The position numbers and the translations under genes are program-made. A DNA stretch of 51,971 nucleotides, from assembly GCA_036389795.1 (NCBI GenBank), contig DASVWD010000228.1:1-51971 (forward strand), written 5' to 3'. The notes beneath the pieces were generated by a model that did not search any database, was not told the DNA's origin, and worked only from the letters and a program-made list of their open reading frames with translations. Positions within the stretch are counted from its first letter, which is position 1; each line of letters opens with the position of its first letter. This document shows, piece by piece, positions 8,187 to 16,259 of the stretch. This DNA comes from Longimicrobium sp. (lineage in GTDB: Bacteria; Gemmatimonadota; Gemmatimonadetes; Longimicrobiales; Longimicrobiaceae).

Positions 8187-8903
8187 TCAGCCCGCGGCCT
8201 CTACCGCGATGGTGGGGATCTGCACGTGCCGCGGCTGGGCCGCGGCGAAGAGCACCACGCGCGCCACGTCCTCCGGGCGGAGCATCGCGGCGCGCGCGGG
8301 GAAGCCGGGGCGGCTGTCGGGGTCGATCGGGTCCCAGAGCGGCGTGTCCGTCGCCGCCGGCTCCACCAGCGTCGCCCGCACGCCCGTGCCGCGGATCTCC
8401 TGCAGCAGCACCTCGTGCATCCCCCGCAGCCCGAACTTCGAGGCGCTGTACGCCCCGTTCTCGGGGAAGGCCGCGCGTCCCGCCACCGACCCCACGTGGA
8501 CCAGGTGCCCCGAGGCGCGGCGCAGCATCAGCGGCAGGAAGGCGCGGACCAGCAGGAACGGCCCGCGCAGGTTCACGGCGAGCGCGCGGTCGAACTCCGC
8601 CGGATCGGTGGCGGCCAGCGGCGCCAGCGAGAACGCCCCCGCGCAGCTCACCAGCAGGTCCGGCGCGTCGCCCAGCAGCTCGGTGACGTAGGTGGCCACC
8701 GCGTGCGCCCCCGCGGCGGTCGAGACGTCGCCGGGGATCGCGTGCCCGCCCACCTCCTCGGCCGCCCGGGCCAGCTCGTCGCGGGTGCGCGCCACCATCC
8801 CCACCCACGCGCCGGCGCGCACCAGCTCGCGCGCCACCTCCCGCCCGATGCCGCGCGAGGCCCCCGTCACCAGCGCCGTCTTCCCCGCCAGCTCCTCCGC
8901 CAC
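8187..8903 (-). CDS. Short-chain dehydrogenase/reductase, candidate sepiapterin reductase
   Basis: Classical SDR of 238 residues: cofactor motif TGASRGIG near residue 13, NAG-type motif SCAGAF, catalytic Ser (GSVAG) and YSASK. The arginines after the glycine motif and in MVARTRDE suggest NADPH. GTG start at 8903, preceded by GAGGAGG at 5 bases. The gene sits between folE/PTPS and the QueD-like gene. Because GTP cyclohydrolase I, PTPS and an SDR are the three steps to tetrahydrobiopterin, I infer a sepiapterin-reductase-like role. The sequence alone would also fit a generic 3-oxoacyl or alcohol reductase. Confidence 0.85.
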   Translation of the reverse strand: MAEELAGKTALVTGASRGIGREVARELVRAGAWVGMVARTRDELARAAEEVGGHAIPGDVSTAAGAHAVATYVTELLGDAPDLLVSCAGAFSLAPLAATDPAEFDRALAVNLRGPFLLVRAFLPLMLRRASGHLVHVGSVAGRAAFPENGAYSASKFGLRGMHEVLLQEIRGTGVRATLVEPAATDTPLWDPIDPDSRPGFPARAAMLRPEDVARVVLFAAAQPRHVQIPTIAVEAAG

Positions 8904-8947
8904 TGAAGCCTCCTCACCCACCGCGAAACCGATTGGACCACCGATTC

Positions 8948-9183
8948 GGGCGTGTCCCTCCGCTGCGCTCCGGGCCGGGCTGCGCGCGCGGTAGGGCAGC
9001 AAACAACGCTGCCCAACCGCGCCGGGCCGCCGCCGCCACGATACCCCTGTGGCGGCGCCGTCCCGGCCCTCCGGGCGCGCATCCCTCACGCGAACGGCAG
9101 GGGACAGGGAATAGCCCCGTCGAGTCCACCCTCTCCCGAACTCGGGAGAGGGTTGCCGCTCCAGGGCGGCGGGTGAGGGCCCC
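8948..9183. repeat. Modular interspersed repeat (family C, copy 1)
   Basis: Two modules. Module A begins GTGTCCCTCCGCTGCGCTCC and ends GGGCGCGCATCCCTCACG, with internal inverted repeats around TAGGGCAGC/GCTGCCCAA. Module B is CCACCCTCTCCC, a 4-5 base loop and GGGAGAGGGTTGCCGCTCC, ending GGGTGAGGGCCCCCGC. It is inserted between folE and the SDR gene. Other copies are at 14497-14786, 34501-34574, 41253-41386 and 50698-50893. Confidence 0.85.
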
Positions 9184-9229
9184 CGCCGCACCGAAGCCAG
9201 CCTCCCACCGCGAAAGCGGGACGATTCCT

Positions 9230-9841
9230 TTACCCGATGATGTGCCCCGGCGAGGCCACCAGGCGCAGGAACTCCTCGCGCGTGCGGATGTCCTCCAGGA
9301 ACACGCCGCGCATGGCGCTGGTGATGGTCTTGGAGTTCTGCTTCTCCACCCCGCGCATCATCATGCACAGGTGCGCCGCCTCGATCACCACCGCCACGCC
9401 CTCGGGCTGCAGCACCTCCTGGATGGCGTGGGCGATCTGCTCGGTGAGCCGCTCCTGCACCTGCAGCCGCCGCGCGAACACCTCCACCACCCGCGGCAGC
9501 TTGGAGAGCCCCACGATGCGCCCGTTGGGGATGTAGGCGATGTGCACCTTGCCGAAGAACGGGAGCAGGTGGTGCTCGCACAGCGAGTACATCTCGATGT
9601 CCTTGACGATCACCATGTTGTGGTGCGGCTCGTCGAACACCGCCCCGCGGATCACGTCCTCCACCTGCATCTGGTAGCCGCGCGTCAGCCAGCGCAGGCT
9701 CTTCTCCACCCGCACCGGCGTGCGGACCAGCCCCTGGCGCTCCGGGTCCTCGCCCAGCTCGTCCAGCATCTCGCGCACGAGCCGCTGGAAGGGCGAGTCG
9801 TCGTCCTCGCGGCCGTGGGGCCGCAGCTTCAGCTCTCCCAT
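9230..9841 (-). CDS. folE: GTP cyclohydrolase I
   Basis: Converts GTP to 7,8-dihydroneopterin triphosphate, the entry point for folate, queuosine and biopterin. 203 residues, normal for the family. Zinc ligands Cys88 and His91 ([10 protein letters not shown]) and Cys159 (HLCMMMRGV) are all present, as is the SMRGVF-type C-terminal region ([20 protein letters not shown]). The start is 4 bases after the stop of the PTPS gene, so the two are translationally close and co-transcribed. The family C repeat separates it from the SDR gene downstream. Confidence 0.96.
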   Translation of the reverse strand: MGELKLRPHGREDDDSPFQRLVREMLDELGEDPERQGLVRTPVRVEKSLRWLTRGYQMQVEDVIRGAVFDEPHHNMVIVKDIEMYSLCEHHLLPFFGKVHIAYIPNGRIVGLSKLPRVVEVFARRLQVQERLTEQIAHAIQEVLQPEGVAVVIEAAHLCMMMRGVEKQNSKTITSAMRGVFLEDIRTREEFLRLVASPGHIIG

Positions 9842-9845
9842 CCCC

Positions 9846-10262
9846 TTACTCCCCCTCTCCCGCGTACTCGGCCCAGTTGCGCGGCGTCTCGTACAGCACC
9901 AGCCGCGCCAGCCGGCCGCGCGGCATCCGGGGCGCCAGCTGCCGCCAGAGCGCCACCACCAGGTTCTCCGTCGAGGGGATCACCCCCTGCATCCAGGGCA
10001 CGTCCAGGTTCAGGTTGCGGTGGTCCACGTCGCGCAGCACCTCCTCGGCCACGTCCCTCACCTGCCCCAGGTCCACCAGGTACCCCGTCTCCGGGTCCGG
10101 CTCGCCCTCCACCGTGATCTCGAGCTCGTAGTTATGCCCGTGCCAGTTGGGGCTGTTGCAGAGCCCGAAGATACGGCGGTTCTCCTCGTCGGAGAAGGCG
10201 GGGTTGTGCAGGCGGTGCGCGGCGCTGAAGTGCACGCGCCGGGTGACGCGGACGATCGGCAC
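9846..10262 (-). CDS. 6-pyruvoyl-tetrahydropterin synthase, animal-like (PTPS-II type)
   Basis: 138 residues starting at GTG 10262, which has GGGAG upstream; earlier in-frame codons fall in the candidate RNA and its terminator. Zinc ligands His16, His41 and His43 and catalytic Cys35 lie in [13 protein letters not shown], which closely matches the CNNPNGHGHNY motif of mammalian PTPS rather than Que[12 protein letters not shown] and PSTENLV are the other family blocks. It converts dihydroneopterin triphosphate, supplied by the adjacent folE product, to 6-pyruvoyl-tetrahydropterin. There is no room for a promoter between the upstream terminator and the GTG, so expression may depend on read-through from the upstream RNA. 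Confidence 0.92.
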   Translation of the reverse strand: MPIVRVTRRVHFSAAHRLHNPAFSDEENRRIFGLCNSPNWHGHNYELEITVEGEPDPETGYLVDLGQVRDVAEEVLRDVDHRNLNLDVPWMQGVIPSTENLVVALWRQLAPRMPRGRLARLVLYETPRNWAEYAGEGE

Positions 10263-10286
10263 GGCTGGTCTCCCGTCGATGGATGT

Positions 10287-10325
10287 GAGAAAGGGCCGAC
10301 CTCGCGGACGACGCGAGACCGGCCC
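10287..10325 (-). terminator. Rho-independent terminator of the candidate RNA
   Basis: GGGCCG (10293-10298) pairs with CGGCCC (10320-10325), and internally CTCGCG pairs with CGCGAG. On the minus strand the stem is followed by TTTCTC. It lies about 25 bases before the GTG of the PTPS gene, so partial read-through would control the pterin operon. Confidence 0.65.
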
Positions 10326-10486
10326 GGGCGGACGCAGCGGGGAGGATTTTTGAAGCCTCGTGCGAACACGGTGGGTGACCCCTCCGCGGCCTTCCGCCTT
10401 CCCGTACGGGCGTGACGTCGGCCGCAAAAGCAGGCCCCGGCTTCAATGGCGTTGGCTCAAAAATGGGGCTCCCCGCCACTTCCTGG
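10290..10486 (-). ncRNA. Candidate structured RNA, possibly 6S RNA
   Basis: A roughly 195-base transcript is bounded by a good promoter (10493-10521) and a terminator (10287-10325). It can fold as a long rod: GCGGGGAG (10469-10476) pairs with CTCCCCGC (10337-10344), and AUUUUUGAGCC (10454-10464) pairs with GGCUUCAAAAAU (10346-10357). UUGAAGCC (10439-10446) can alternatively pair with the same 3' strand. A CGUG-UUCG-CACG hairpin (10359-10370) lies on the 3' side, and an apical GCGGCC/GGCCGC stem closes the rod. A rod with an open centre and a small 3'-side hairpin is the 6S RNA layout. The size fits, and in E. coli 6S is co-transcribed with a folate gene (ygfA), as here with pterin genes. A long attenuating leader is the alternative. 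Confidence 0.5.
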
Positions 10487-10492
10487 GCCCCG

Positions 10493-10521
10493 AATATAGG
10501 CGCCGCCTCGCGCCAGGTCAA
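10493..10521 (-). promoter_or_regulatory. Sigma70-type promoter for the candidate RNA and pterin operon
   Basis: On the minus strand, TTGACC (10516-10521), 17 bases, TATATT (10493-10498). Close to consensus for such a GC-rich genome, as expected for an abundant small RNA. Confidence 0.75.
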
Positions 10522-10571
10522 ATCCACGCGCGTCTCGGAGCCGATCCCGTCGTTCCCCGCGCGGAAGACCC

Positions 10572-10601
10572 TTGGCATCGGGAGCCGTCTGCACTTATAT
10601 T
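10572..10601 (+). promoter_or_regulatory. Sigma70-type promoter of the Fur-family gene
   Basis: TTGGCA (10572-10577), an 18-base spacer and TATATT (10596-10601). Transcription would begin near 10608, about 60 bases before the ATG. It diverges from the promoter of the candidate RNA. Confidence 0.65.
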
Positions 10602-10666
10602 GTCCTTCCGGTGACGGTACGAAAGTAGTTTTTCTCTCGTCGACCACCCTTCGCCGGCAGGCATCC

Positions 10667-11128
10667 ATGTGCCCCACGCCCCCAGAAGTCTTCGAGCTGC
10701 TCGCGCGCCGCGGGCACCGGCTCACGCGGCCGCGCCGCGCGGTGGTCGAGGCGCTGGCGGCGGCCGGCGGCCCGGTGAGCGCGCAGGCGCTGCACTCGTT
10801 GCCCGGCCTGGCGCACGTGGACCTGGTGACCGTCTACCGCACGCTGCACTGGCTGGCCGAGCTGGGCCTGGCGCGCACGGCCCCCGGCGCGGGGCTGGCC
10901 GAGCTGTACGAGCTCGCCGCGCACGACGACCACAGCCACCACCTGCTCTGCGACGGGTGCGGCCTGGTGCTCACCGTCGCCATCTGCGGGCTCGACGAGG
11001 CGGTCGCGGAGCGCATCGCCCGCGAGCACGGCTTCATCGTCTCCCACCACCGCCTCACCTTCCACGGCAGCTGCGCCGGCTGCGCCGCGCAAGGGAACGG
11101 GTCTGCCCCCAGCTCCATCGCCTCCTGA
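10667..11128 (+). CDS. Fur-family metalloregulator (Fur/Zur/PerR type)
   Basis: Dimeric metal-dependent repressor of 153 residues. The winged helix (residues about 8-75) contains RLTRPRRAVVEAL and DLVTVYRTLHWLAELGL. The dimerisation and metal domain carries HDDHSHHLLCDGCG, with Cys95 and Cys98, and SCAGCA with Cys136 and Cys139, the two CxxC pairs of the structural zinc site. The ATG at 10667 fits where homology begins. The nearby leftward zinc-type ABC importer makes a Zur role plausible, but sequence alone does not separate Zur from Fur or PerR. No clear Fur/Zur box was found by eye. Confidence 0.9.
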   Translation: MCPTPPEVFELLARRGHRLTRPRRAVVEALAAAGGPVSAQALHSLPGLAHVDLVTVYRTLHWLAELGLARTAPGAGLAELYELAAHDDHSHHLLCDGCGLVLTVAICGLDEAVAERIAREHGFIVSHHRLTFHGSCAGCAAQGNGSAPSSIAS

Positions 11129-11152
11129 TTTCCAAGTTCGGAAAACAACTAG

Positions 11153-11209
11153 CCTCACGCAGAGTCAGCAGAGGGGTTTCTCTGCTGACTCCGCTGACTC
11201 TGCGTGAGG
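11153..11209. terminator. Long hairpin with CACGCAGAGTCAGC repeat arms (family B)
   Basis: CCTCACGCAGAGTCAGCAGAG pairs with CTCTGCTGACT..CTGACTCTGCGTGAGG. The right arm has one extra CCGCTGACT unit, so the arms grew or shrank by whole units. It lies between the convergent Fur-family and lipoprotein genes and could terminate both. A half copy (CCGCTGACTCCGCTGCTCTGCGTGAGG) is at 23937-23963. Confidence 0.7.
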
Positions 11210-11307
11210 AAAGTCTTTTGCCGAGCTCTGTATCGCGTGGAGCCGATCGAGCGAGCCGATCGAGCGAGCCGAGAACCCGCGTCGTCCTCCGTCGACTCGG
11301 GTGAGCC

Positions 11308-11757
11308 TCAGCCGACGGTGATCGGGATCGACGCCGAGTTGAACTCCGCGACGCCGCCGCGCAGGAGCTGAACGCTCAGGCTGGTGCTGCCGGACGAGCC
11401 GCCGTGGAGCACTCCGGTCACCGCCGAGCCCGCCTCGCCCGTCACCGTGAAGCTGGCGACCACCGTGTTGGTGACGATGACCCGAACCCGGTCGCCCGCG
11501 CCGATCGTGACGGGGCCGCCGCCGCGGTCCAGCACGGTCACGGTGATCTGCCGGGAGCCGCCGGCGGGAACGGTGAGGGAGCCGCTCACCAGCCCGCCGG
11601 TGCTCACGGTGGCCAGCGTGCCCCCGGTGGCCCCGGTCACCACCACCTGGAACTCGCCGGTCCCGGTGGAGATGCCGAGGTCCTCGCACCCCGCGAAGAG
11701 CATCGCCGCCCCGGCGACGGCCAGCAGGGAGAAGCGGTTTCGCAGCGTCTTGAACAT
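11308..11757 (-). CDS. Small lipoprotein, probable Ig-like or beta-sandwich fold, unknown function
   Basis: 149 residues starting at ATG 11757. Signal peptide FSLLAVAGAAMLFAGC with lipidated Cys24. The mature part is Thr/Val/Gly-rich with alternating strands, resembling a bacterial Ig-like or fibronectin-type sandwich (for example SRQITVTVLDRGGG and VRVIVTNTVVASFTV). No catalytic motif is visible. An inverted repeat, GTTCTTCGCAGCAAAGAAC (11797-11815), overlaps a possible -10 (TATGTT, 11813-11818) upstream and may be an operator. Confidence 0.7.
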   Translation of the reverse strand: MFKTLRNRFSLLAVAGAAMLFAGCEDLGISTGTGEFQVVVTGATGGTLATVSTGGLVSGSLTVPAGGSRQITVTVLDRGGGPVTIGAGDRVRVIVTNTVVASFTVTGEAGSAVTGVLHGGSSGSTSLSVQLLRGGVAEFNSASIPITVG

Positions 11758-11796
11758 CGTCACGACTCGATCAGAGACCCTGGACGGTGGACGCAG

Positions 11797-11818
11797 GTTC
11801 TTCGCAGCAAAGAACATA
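11797..11818 (-). promoter_or_regulatory. Possible operator and -10 upstream of the lipoprotein gene
   Basis: GTTCTTCGCAGCAAAGAAC is a 19-base near-perfect inverted repeat. The minus-strand TATGTT overlaps its end. No convincing -35 box was seen. Confidence 0.35.
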
Positions 11819-11845
11819 CGCGAGCCTCGCGCGGGCGGCGGCACA

Positions 11846-11883
11846 CACTTACGCACTCACGCACTTTCGCACTTTCGCACTCA
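11846..11883. repeat. GCACTTTC/GCACTCAC tandem tract (family A, copy 3)
   Basis: Reverse-orientation GTGCGAAA and GTGCGTGA units. The tract runs into the TGA stop codon of the ABC permease (11881-11883), which is itself part of a GTGAGTGCG unit. Confidence 0.85.
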
Positions 11884-12708
11884 CCTCCGCGCCACCTTCG
11901 CCACCGCCCACGCCAGCAGCATCAGCGCGCCGGAGACGCAGATGATGGTGGGGCTGGTGGGGAGGTCGAAGGGCACCGACAGCGTGAAGCCCACCACCGC
12001 CGCCACCAGAGCCGAAGCCGCCGACCAGGCGAACACCCCCGCCATCCCCCGCGCCAGCAGCAGCCCCGTCACCGCCGGCAGCACCAGGAAGTTGAACACC
12101 AGGATCACCCCCGCGAACTGCATGGCGAAGGCGATCACCAGCCCCAGCGTCAGGTACAGCAGCAGGTTCCAGGCGCCCACCCGGTAGCCCAGCGTGCGGG
12201 CCGTCTCGCGGTCGAACGAGACGAAGAGGAACTCCTTGTAGAGCGCCAGGTGCACCAGCAGCACCGGCACCGACACCGCCAGCAGCACCACCGTGTCGCG
12301 CCGGGTGATCCCCAGGATGTTGCCCTGCAGGAAGATGTCGTGCGCCTCGCCGGTGGCGGCCTTGGCCACCAGCACGATCCCCGCGGCCGCCGCCACCGCG
12401 TACGCCACCCCGATCCCCGCGTCGGGCGGCACCCGGCCGCGGCCCGCGCCGCCCATGCTGAAGAAGAGCGCCCCGGCCAGCGTCACCACCAGCGAGAGCG
12501 TCACCGGGTGCGCCCCCAGCCCGCTGGCGATGCCGAAGCCCGAGATGAAGAGCGCCAGCGCGATCCCCGCCGAGGAGAGCTGCGCCAGCGCCGCGCCCAC
12601 GAACACGATGCGCCGGAGCACCACGTACACGCCCAGCACCGAGCACGCCAGCGCGATCACCAGCGCCCCGTACAGCGCCTCGCGGAAGAGGAGGACGGCG
12701 TCAAGCAC
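11881..12708 (-). CDS. znuB: Metal ABC transporter permease (ZnuB/MntB family)
   Basis: Inner-membrane permease of 275 residues with about eight hydrophobic helices (for example LYGALVIALACSVLGVYVVL and LLLYLTLGLVIAFAMQFAGV), characteristic of the ABC-3 family for Zn, Mn or Fe. GTG start at 12708 with GGAGG upstream, overlapping the ATPase gene by 8 bases, so the two are translationally coupled. It is the last gene of the binding protein-ATPase-permease operon. Zinc is the most likely substrate, from the binding-protein type and the nearby Fur-family gene; manganese cannot be excluded. Confidence 0.9.
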   Translation of the reverse strand: MLDAVLLFREALYGALVIALACSVLGVYVVLRRIVFVGAALAQLSSAGIALALFISGFGIASGLGAHPVTLSLVVTLAGALFFSMGGAGRGRVPPDAGIGVAYAVAAAAGIVLVAKAATGEAHDIFLQGNILGITRRDTVVLLAVSVPVLLVHLALYKEFLFVSFDRETARTLGYRVGAWNLLLYLTLGLVIAFAMQFAGVILVFNFLVLPAVTGLLLARGMAGVFAWSAASALVAAVVGFTLSVPFDLPTSPTIICVSGALMLLAWAVAKVARR

Positions 12709-13474
12709 GGCGCGCCTCCTCTCCCGGCCGGAAGCGCCGCGCCAGCACGATGCGGTGCCCCTCGCGCGAGTCGACCTCCACCGGGATCCCGTAGATGCCG
12801 GAGAGGACCGACTCGTTCATGATCTCGTCCACCGCGCCGATGCGGAAGGCGCCCTCCACCACCAGCGCGATGCGCTCCACGTAGTTGGCCACCTCGTTGA
12901 GCGCGTGGCTCACCATGATCACCGTGATCCCGTCGCGCTCGTGCAGCTCGCGCACCAGCCCCAGGATCTGCGTGGTGGACACCAGGTCCATCCCGTTGGT
13001 GGGCTCGTCGAGCACCAGGATGTTGGGCTCGCCCACCAGCGCCCGCGCGATCAGCGTGCGCTGCTTCTGCCCGCCGGAGAGGTCCTTGAGCGGGCGGGCG
13101 GCCAGGTCGGCGATCCCCACGTGCTCCAGCGCGCGGAGCGCCCGCTCGCGGTCGGCCGCGCCGGGGCGCCGCCCCAGGCCGATGCGGTCGTAGCGCCCCA
13201 TCATCACCACGTCCAGCACCCGCAGCGGGAAGTTGTAGTCCACCTGGTCGCGCTGCGGCACGTAGCCGAAGCGCAGGGCCGGCGCGCGGGTGACCGTCCC
13301 CCGCAGCGGCGGCAGCGTGCCCAGGATGGCGCGCAGCACGGTGGTCTTCCCCGCCCCGTTGGGCCCCACCAGCCCCAGGAAGTCGCCCTCGGAGATGCGG
13401 AAGTCGAGCCCCGAGAGGATCACGCGGCGCCCGTACCCCAGCGTCACGCCGGCGAAGGTGACCAGGTCGCTCAT
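12701..13474 (-). CDS. znuC: Metal ABC transporter ATP-binding protein (ZnuC/MntA family)
   Basis: 257-residue cytoplasmic ATPase that powers the adjacent permease. Walker A GPNGAGKTT near residue 38, Q-loop VPQRDQVDYNFP, signature LSGGQKQR, Walker B NILVLDEPTNGMD and the switch His in VSHALNEV are all present. The YNFPLRVLDVVMMGRY block is typical of the Zn/Mn family. The ATG overlaps the stop of the binding-protein gene as ATGA, indicating coupled translation. Confidence 0.94.
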   Translation of the reverse strand: MSDLVTFAGVTLGYGRRVILSGLDFRISEGDFLGLVGPNGAGKTTVLRAILGTLPPLRGTVTRAPALRFGYVPQRDQVDYNFPLRVLDVVMMGRYDRIGLGRRPGAADRERALRALEHVGIADLAARPLKDLSGGQKQRTLIARALVGEPNILVLDEPTNGMDLVSTTQILGLVRELHERDGITVIMVSHALNEVANYVERIALVVEGAFRIGAVDEIMNESVLSGIYGIPVEVDSREGHRIVLARRFRPGEEARRA

Positions 13475-14394
13475 CGGAGTGCTTCGGCCAGCTGCGACAC
13501 GTCGTACTGCATGAGCTGGATGTAGTCGGTGATACTGCGCACCCCGCCCACCGAGGGCGGCAGCACCAGCACCCGGGCGCCCGTGCGCTGGGCCACGAAG
13601 TCGGCCGTGCGGCGGTCGTAGAACGGCTCCATCACGATCACCTTCGCCCCCGTGCGCCGCACCGTGGCGATCACCCCCGCCAGGTGCGAGGGCGAGGGCG
13701 GCACCCCCGGCTTGGGCTCCATGAACGCCACGATGTTCATCCCGTTGTACTCGGCGAAGTAGCGCCAACTGGTGTGCCACGCCACCACCGGCTTGCCGCG
13801 GATCTGGGCCAGCTGCGGCTGCCAGGCGCGCTCGGCGGCGTTCAGGCGCGCCTCGAACGCCTGCAGGTTGCGGTTGTAGACCGCGGCGCCCTCGCCGTCG
13901 AGCTGCACGAACTTGTCGCGGAAGAGCCGGGCGATGCGCCGGCCGTTCTCGGGGTCCAGCCAGTAGTGCGGGTTCCCGGCCGCGTGCACGTCGCCCTGGC
14001 TGCGGTCCACGCTGCCGCGGGCGCGGTCCAGCACCGGGATCACCCGCGAGACGTCCACGTAGCCGGTGCCGCCGGGGCGGATCCTGGGGTTGCGCGCGCC
14101 GTTGATCAGCAGCGGCATCCACCCCACCTCCAGGTCCAGCCCCACGAAGGCGAACACGTCGGCGTTCCTGAGCTGGAGGATGAAGCTGGGCTTGGCCTCC
14201 ACGAAGTGCGGGTCCTGGTACCCCTCGCTGATGTGCACCACCTGGCAGCGGGCGCCGCACACCTCCCGGGCCAGGTCCGCCAGGTCCGTGGTGCTGGTCA
14301 CCACCTTGAGCTGCCGCTGCTGCGCCGCCGCGGGGCCGGCCAGGAGCCCCAGCGCGGCCGCGAGCAGCACGGCGGTCTTCCTCGATGCGTGCAT
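13471..14394 (-). CDS. znuA: Metal ABC transporter substrate-binding protein (ZnuA/TroA family)
   Basis: Exported 307-residue binding protein. The cleavable signal peptide ends near GLLAGPAAAQQ. TroA-fold metal ligands are visible: His in YQDPHFVEAKPS, His in GNPHYWLDP, His in VAWHTSWRYFAEY, and an acid in EPFYDRRTADF. No His-rich loop is present. ATG 14394 has GAGGAGAAGG at 4 bases, so I prefer it to the upstream in-frame codon. It heads the coupled importer genes. The family C repeat lies upstream, between this gene and the outer-membrane protein gene. Confidence 0.93.
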   Translation of the reverse strand: MHASRKTAVLLAAALGLLAGPAAAQQRQLKVVTSTTDLADLAREVCGARCQVVHISEGYQDPHFVEAKPSFILQLRNADVFAFVGLDLEVGWMPLLINGARNPRIRPGGTGYVDVSRVIPVLDRARGSVDRSQGDVHAAGNPHYWLDPENGRRIARLFRDKFVQLDGEGAAVYNRNLQAFEARLNAAERAWQPQLAQIRGKPVVAWHTSWRYFAEYNGMNIVAFMEPKPGVPPSPSHLAGVIATVRRTGAKVIVMEPFYDRRTADFVAQRTGARVLVLPPSVGGVRSITDYIQLMQYDVSQLAEALR

Positions 14395-14496
14395 CGGTCC
14401 TTCTCCTCGCACGGGTTCCCTCGTTTCCGTCTCTATCGATCGGGCCTCATCGCTTCCGAGGCCTTGAGCGAACTGCGAACTTCAACTGCTGGTTCG

Positions 14497-14786
14497 GCGT
14501 GTCCCTCCGCTGCGCTCCGGGCCGGGCTGCGCGCGCCGTAGGGCACGATACAGCTGTGCCCAACGGCGCCGGGCCCCCGGCGCGCCCACCATCTTCCCGC
14601 TCCCCCGGCTTCCGCTCCCGCGCGCCGGTGTCCCGGCCCTCCGGGCGCGCATCCCTCACGCAACTGCAGGGACAGGAAGCGGGCTACGGGGAACAGCCGG
14701 CACAACCCCGCACCGGCCCGTAAAGTCCACCCTCTCCCGAAGTTGGGAGAGGGTTGCCGCTCCAAGGCGGCGGGTGAGGGCCCCCG
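14497..14786. repeat. Modular interspersed repeat (family C, copy 2)
   Basis: The longest copy. Module A starts CGTGTCCCTCCGCTGCGCTC, contains TAGGGCACGATACAGCTGTG and ends GGGCGCGCATCCCTCACGC. Module B at 14727-14786 has the CTCTCCCGAAGTTGGGAGAG hairpin and GCGGCGGGTGAGGGC. It occupies most of the 445-base gap between znuA and the outer-membrane protein gene; I see no gene in that gap. Confidence 0.85.
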
Positions 14787-14839
14787 CGGCGGCACCGGAG
14801 CCGCTTCCCGCGCGACCCTCTCCCCACGGGCATCCCGCC

Positions 14840-16099
14840 TCAGAACGGGTGCGGCTTGTGCGGCCCCAGCGCGAACGTCGCCTGCAGGATGATGCGGTTC
14901 ACCGCGTCGCCGCCGCCGGGCGAGAGGCGCTCGAACGCCGCCACCAGCTTGCTGAACTCGCTGGGGAAGAACTCCAGGTAGCCCGAGCCCGCCGTGAGCG
15001 CCTCGCCGTCGGCCTCGGGGTCCTGCACCCAGTCGAAGCGCGCGCCCAGGAAGGTGCGCTGCGAGACCTGGTAGCGCGCGAAGCCGTACGCGCCGGTGAA
15101 GTCGCGGCGCGGGCCCAGGAAGTCCACCGTCCCGTCGGGCAGCTCCACCGCCTCGCCCGGGTCGTGGTTGATCTGGTGCATCACCTCGCCCTGCACGATC
15201 AGCGAGCGGTAGAGCCCCTGCTGCAGCGGCCGCCAGCGGAAGGTGAAGTCGGCCCCCAGCGTGGTCTGCCGCTGGGCGAAGGCGTTGACCTCGTCCGTCT
15301 CCGGCACGTCGACCGGCTGGGCGCGCTTGCCCGTCATGGCGCTGAAGGAGAGCTCCATGTTGCTGGCCTGCGACAGGTCCACGTAGTTGCGCAGCCGCGC
15401 CAGGTAGCCCAGCCCGCCCAGCTTCTTGTTCGTCGGCTCCGCCGTCGCCAGCCCCTCCACCGGCTCGCCCAGCCGGTCCACCGCGTTCACCAGCAGCTCC
15501 TGGTAGAAGCCGAAGGGCGCGAAGACGCGGCTGGCCCACACGCCGGTGCCCTTGAGCCCCTCCTCGCCCAGGAAGCGCTGGATCACCCACGGGTACTCGA
15601 CCGTGTGCAGGTCGTGCCGGTGCGTGGTGTTCTGCTTCCCGAACGGCATCAGGAAGCGCCCCAGCCGCGCCTCCAGCCCCCAGGGGAGGCTGGTGGCGGT
15701 GAGGTACGCCTGCTCGACGGCCACGCCCTCCGCGTCGGAGAAGCCCAGGAACACGTCGCCGCGGAAGTACGGGTCCACCGCGGCCTGGAACGCCACCTCG
15801 ATCTCGCGGACGGCGAAGCGGTCGCCGGTCTCCTGCGTGCTCCCCTCGGGCGAGAGGTCGGCCGCCAGGTCGCCCACCACGCTGATGTCCGGCAGCAGCC
15901 GGGCGGCGGGCCCGCCGCCCACCACGGCGCCGGGGATGGTGTCGCGCCGCTGCATCCCCTCCAGCTCGCGGACGATGGCCGCCGAGTCGGCGGCGGCCGA
16001 GTCCGCGGGGGTGGGGCGCGCGGGTATGGTGTCGCGCTGGGCGGCCGCCGCGGTGGCGCCGGCCGCCAGGAGCGCGATCATGCAGATCGGTATTCGCAT
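14840..16099 (-). CDS. Outer-membrane beta-barrel protein, probable porin associated with metal uptake
   Basis: 419 residues from ATG 16099 (GAGG upstream; earlier codons lack a signal). Signal peptide IALLAAGATAAAAQ. The mature protein has alternating amphipathic strands, aromatic girdles and a C-terminal strand ending in HPF, a canonical outer-membrane signature. The pattern resembles phosphate-selective or zinc-regulated porin-like barrels, for example FLGARFDWVQDPEADG strands. It lies upstream of the zinc-type importer in the same direction, so a role in letting metal or a metal complex across the outer membrane is inferred. No TonB box or plug domain was recognised. Confidence 0.75.
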   Translation of the reverse strand: MRIPICMIALLAAGATAAAAQRDTIPARPTPADSAAADSAAIVRELEGMQRRDTIPGAVVGGGPAARLLPDISVVGDLAADLSPEGSTQETGDRFAVREIEVAFQAAVDPYFRGDVFLGFSDAEGVAVEQAYLTATSLPWGLEARLGRFLMPFGKQNTTHRHDLHTVEYPWVIQRFLGEEGLKGTGVWASRVFAPFGFYQELLVNAVDRLGEPVEGLATAEPTNKKLGGLGYLARLRNYVDLSQASNMELSFSAMTGKRAQPVDVPETDEVNAFAQRQTTLGADFTFRWRPLQQGLYRSLIVQGEVMHQINHDPGEAVELPDGTVDFLGPRRDFTGAYGFARYQVSQRTFLGARFDWVQDPEADGEALTAGSGYLEFFPSEFSKLVAAFERLSPGGGDAVNRIILQATFALGPHKPHPF

Positions 16100-16259
16100 G
16101 TCGATGCGCCTCGTCTGTCTCGCGCGCCGCCGGAGTGGGGCGCGCGTCCTCGGTTGCGCCACGCATGGAGCCCCGCGCCCCCGCGAAACTGCGGACGCGG
16201 GAGAACGGCGGAGGCGCGGCGTGCCCTGCGGACCCGGTCAGGGGGCCGCGGGCGCTGGG

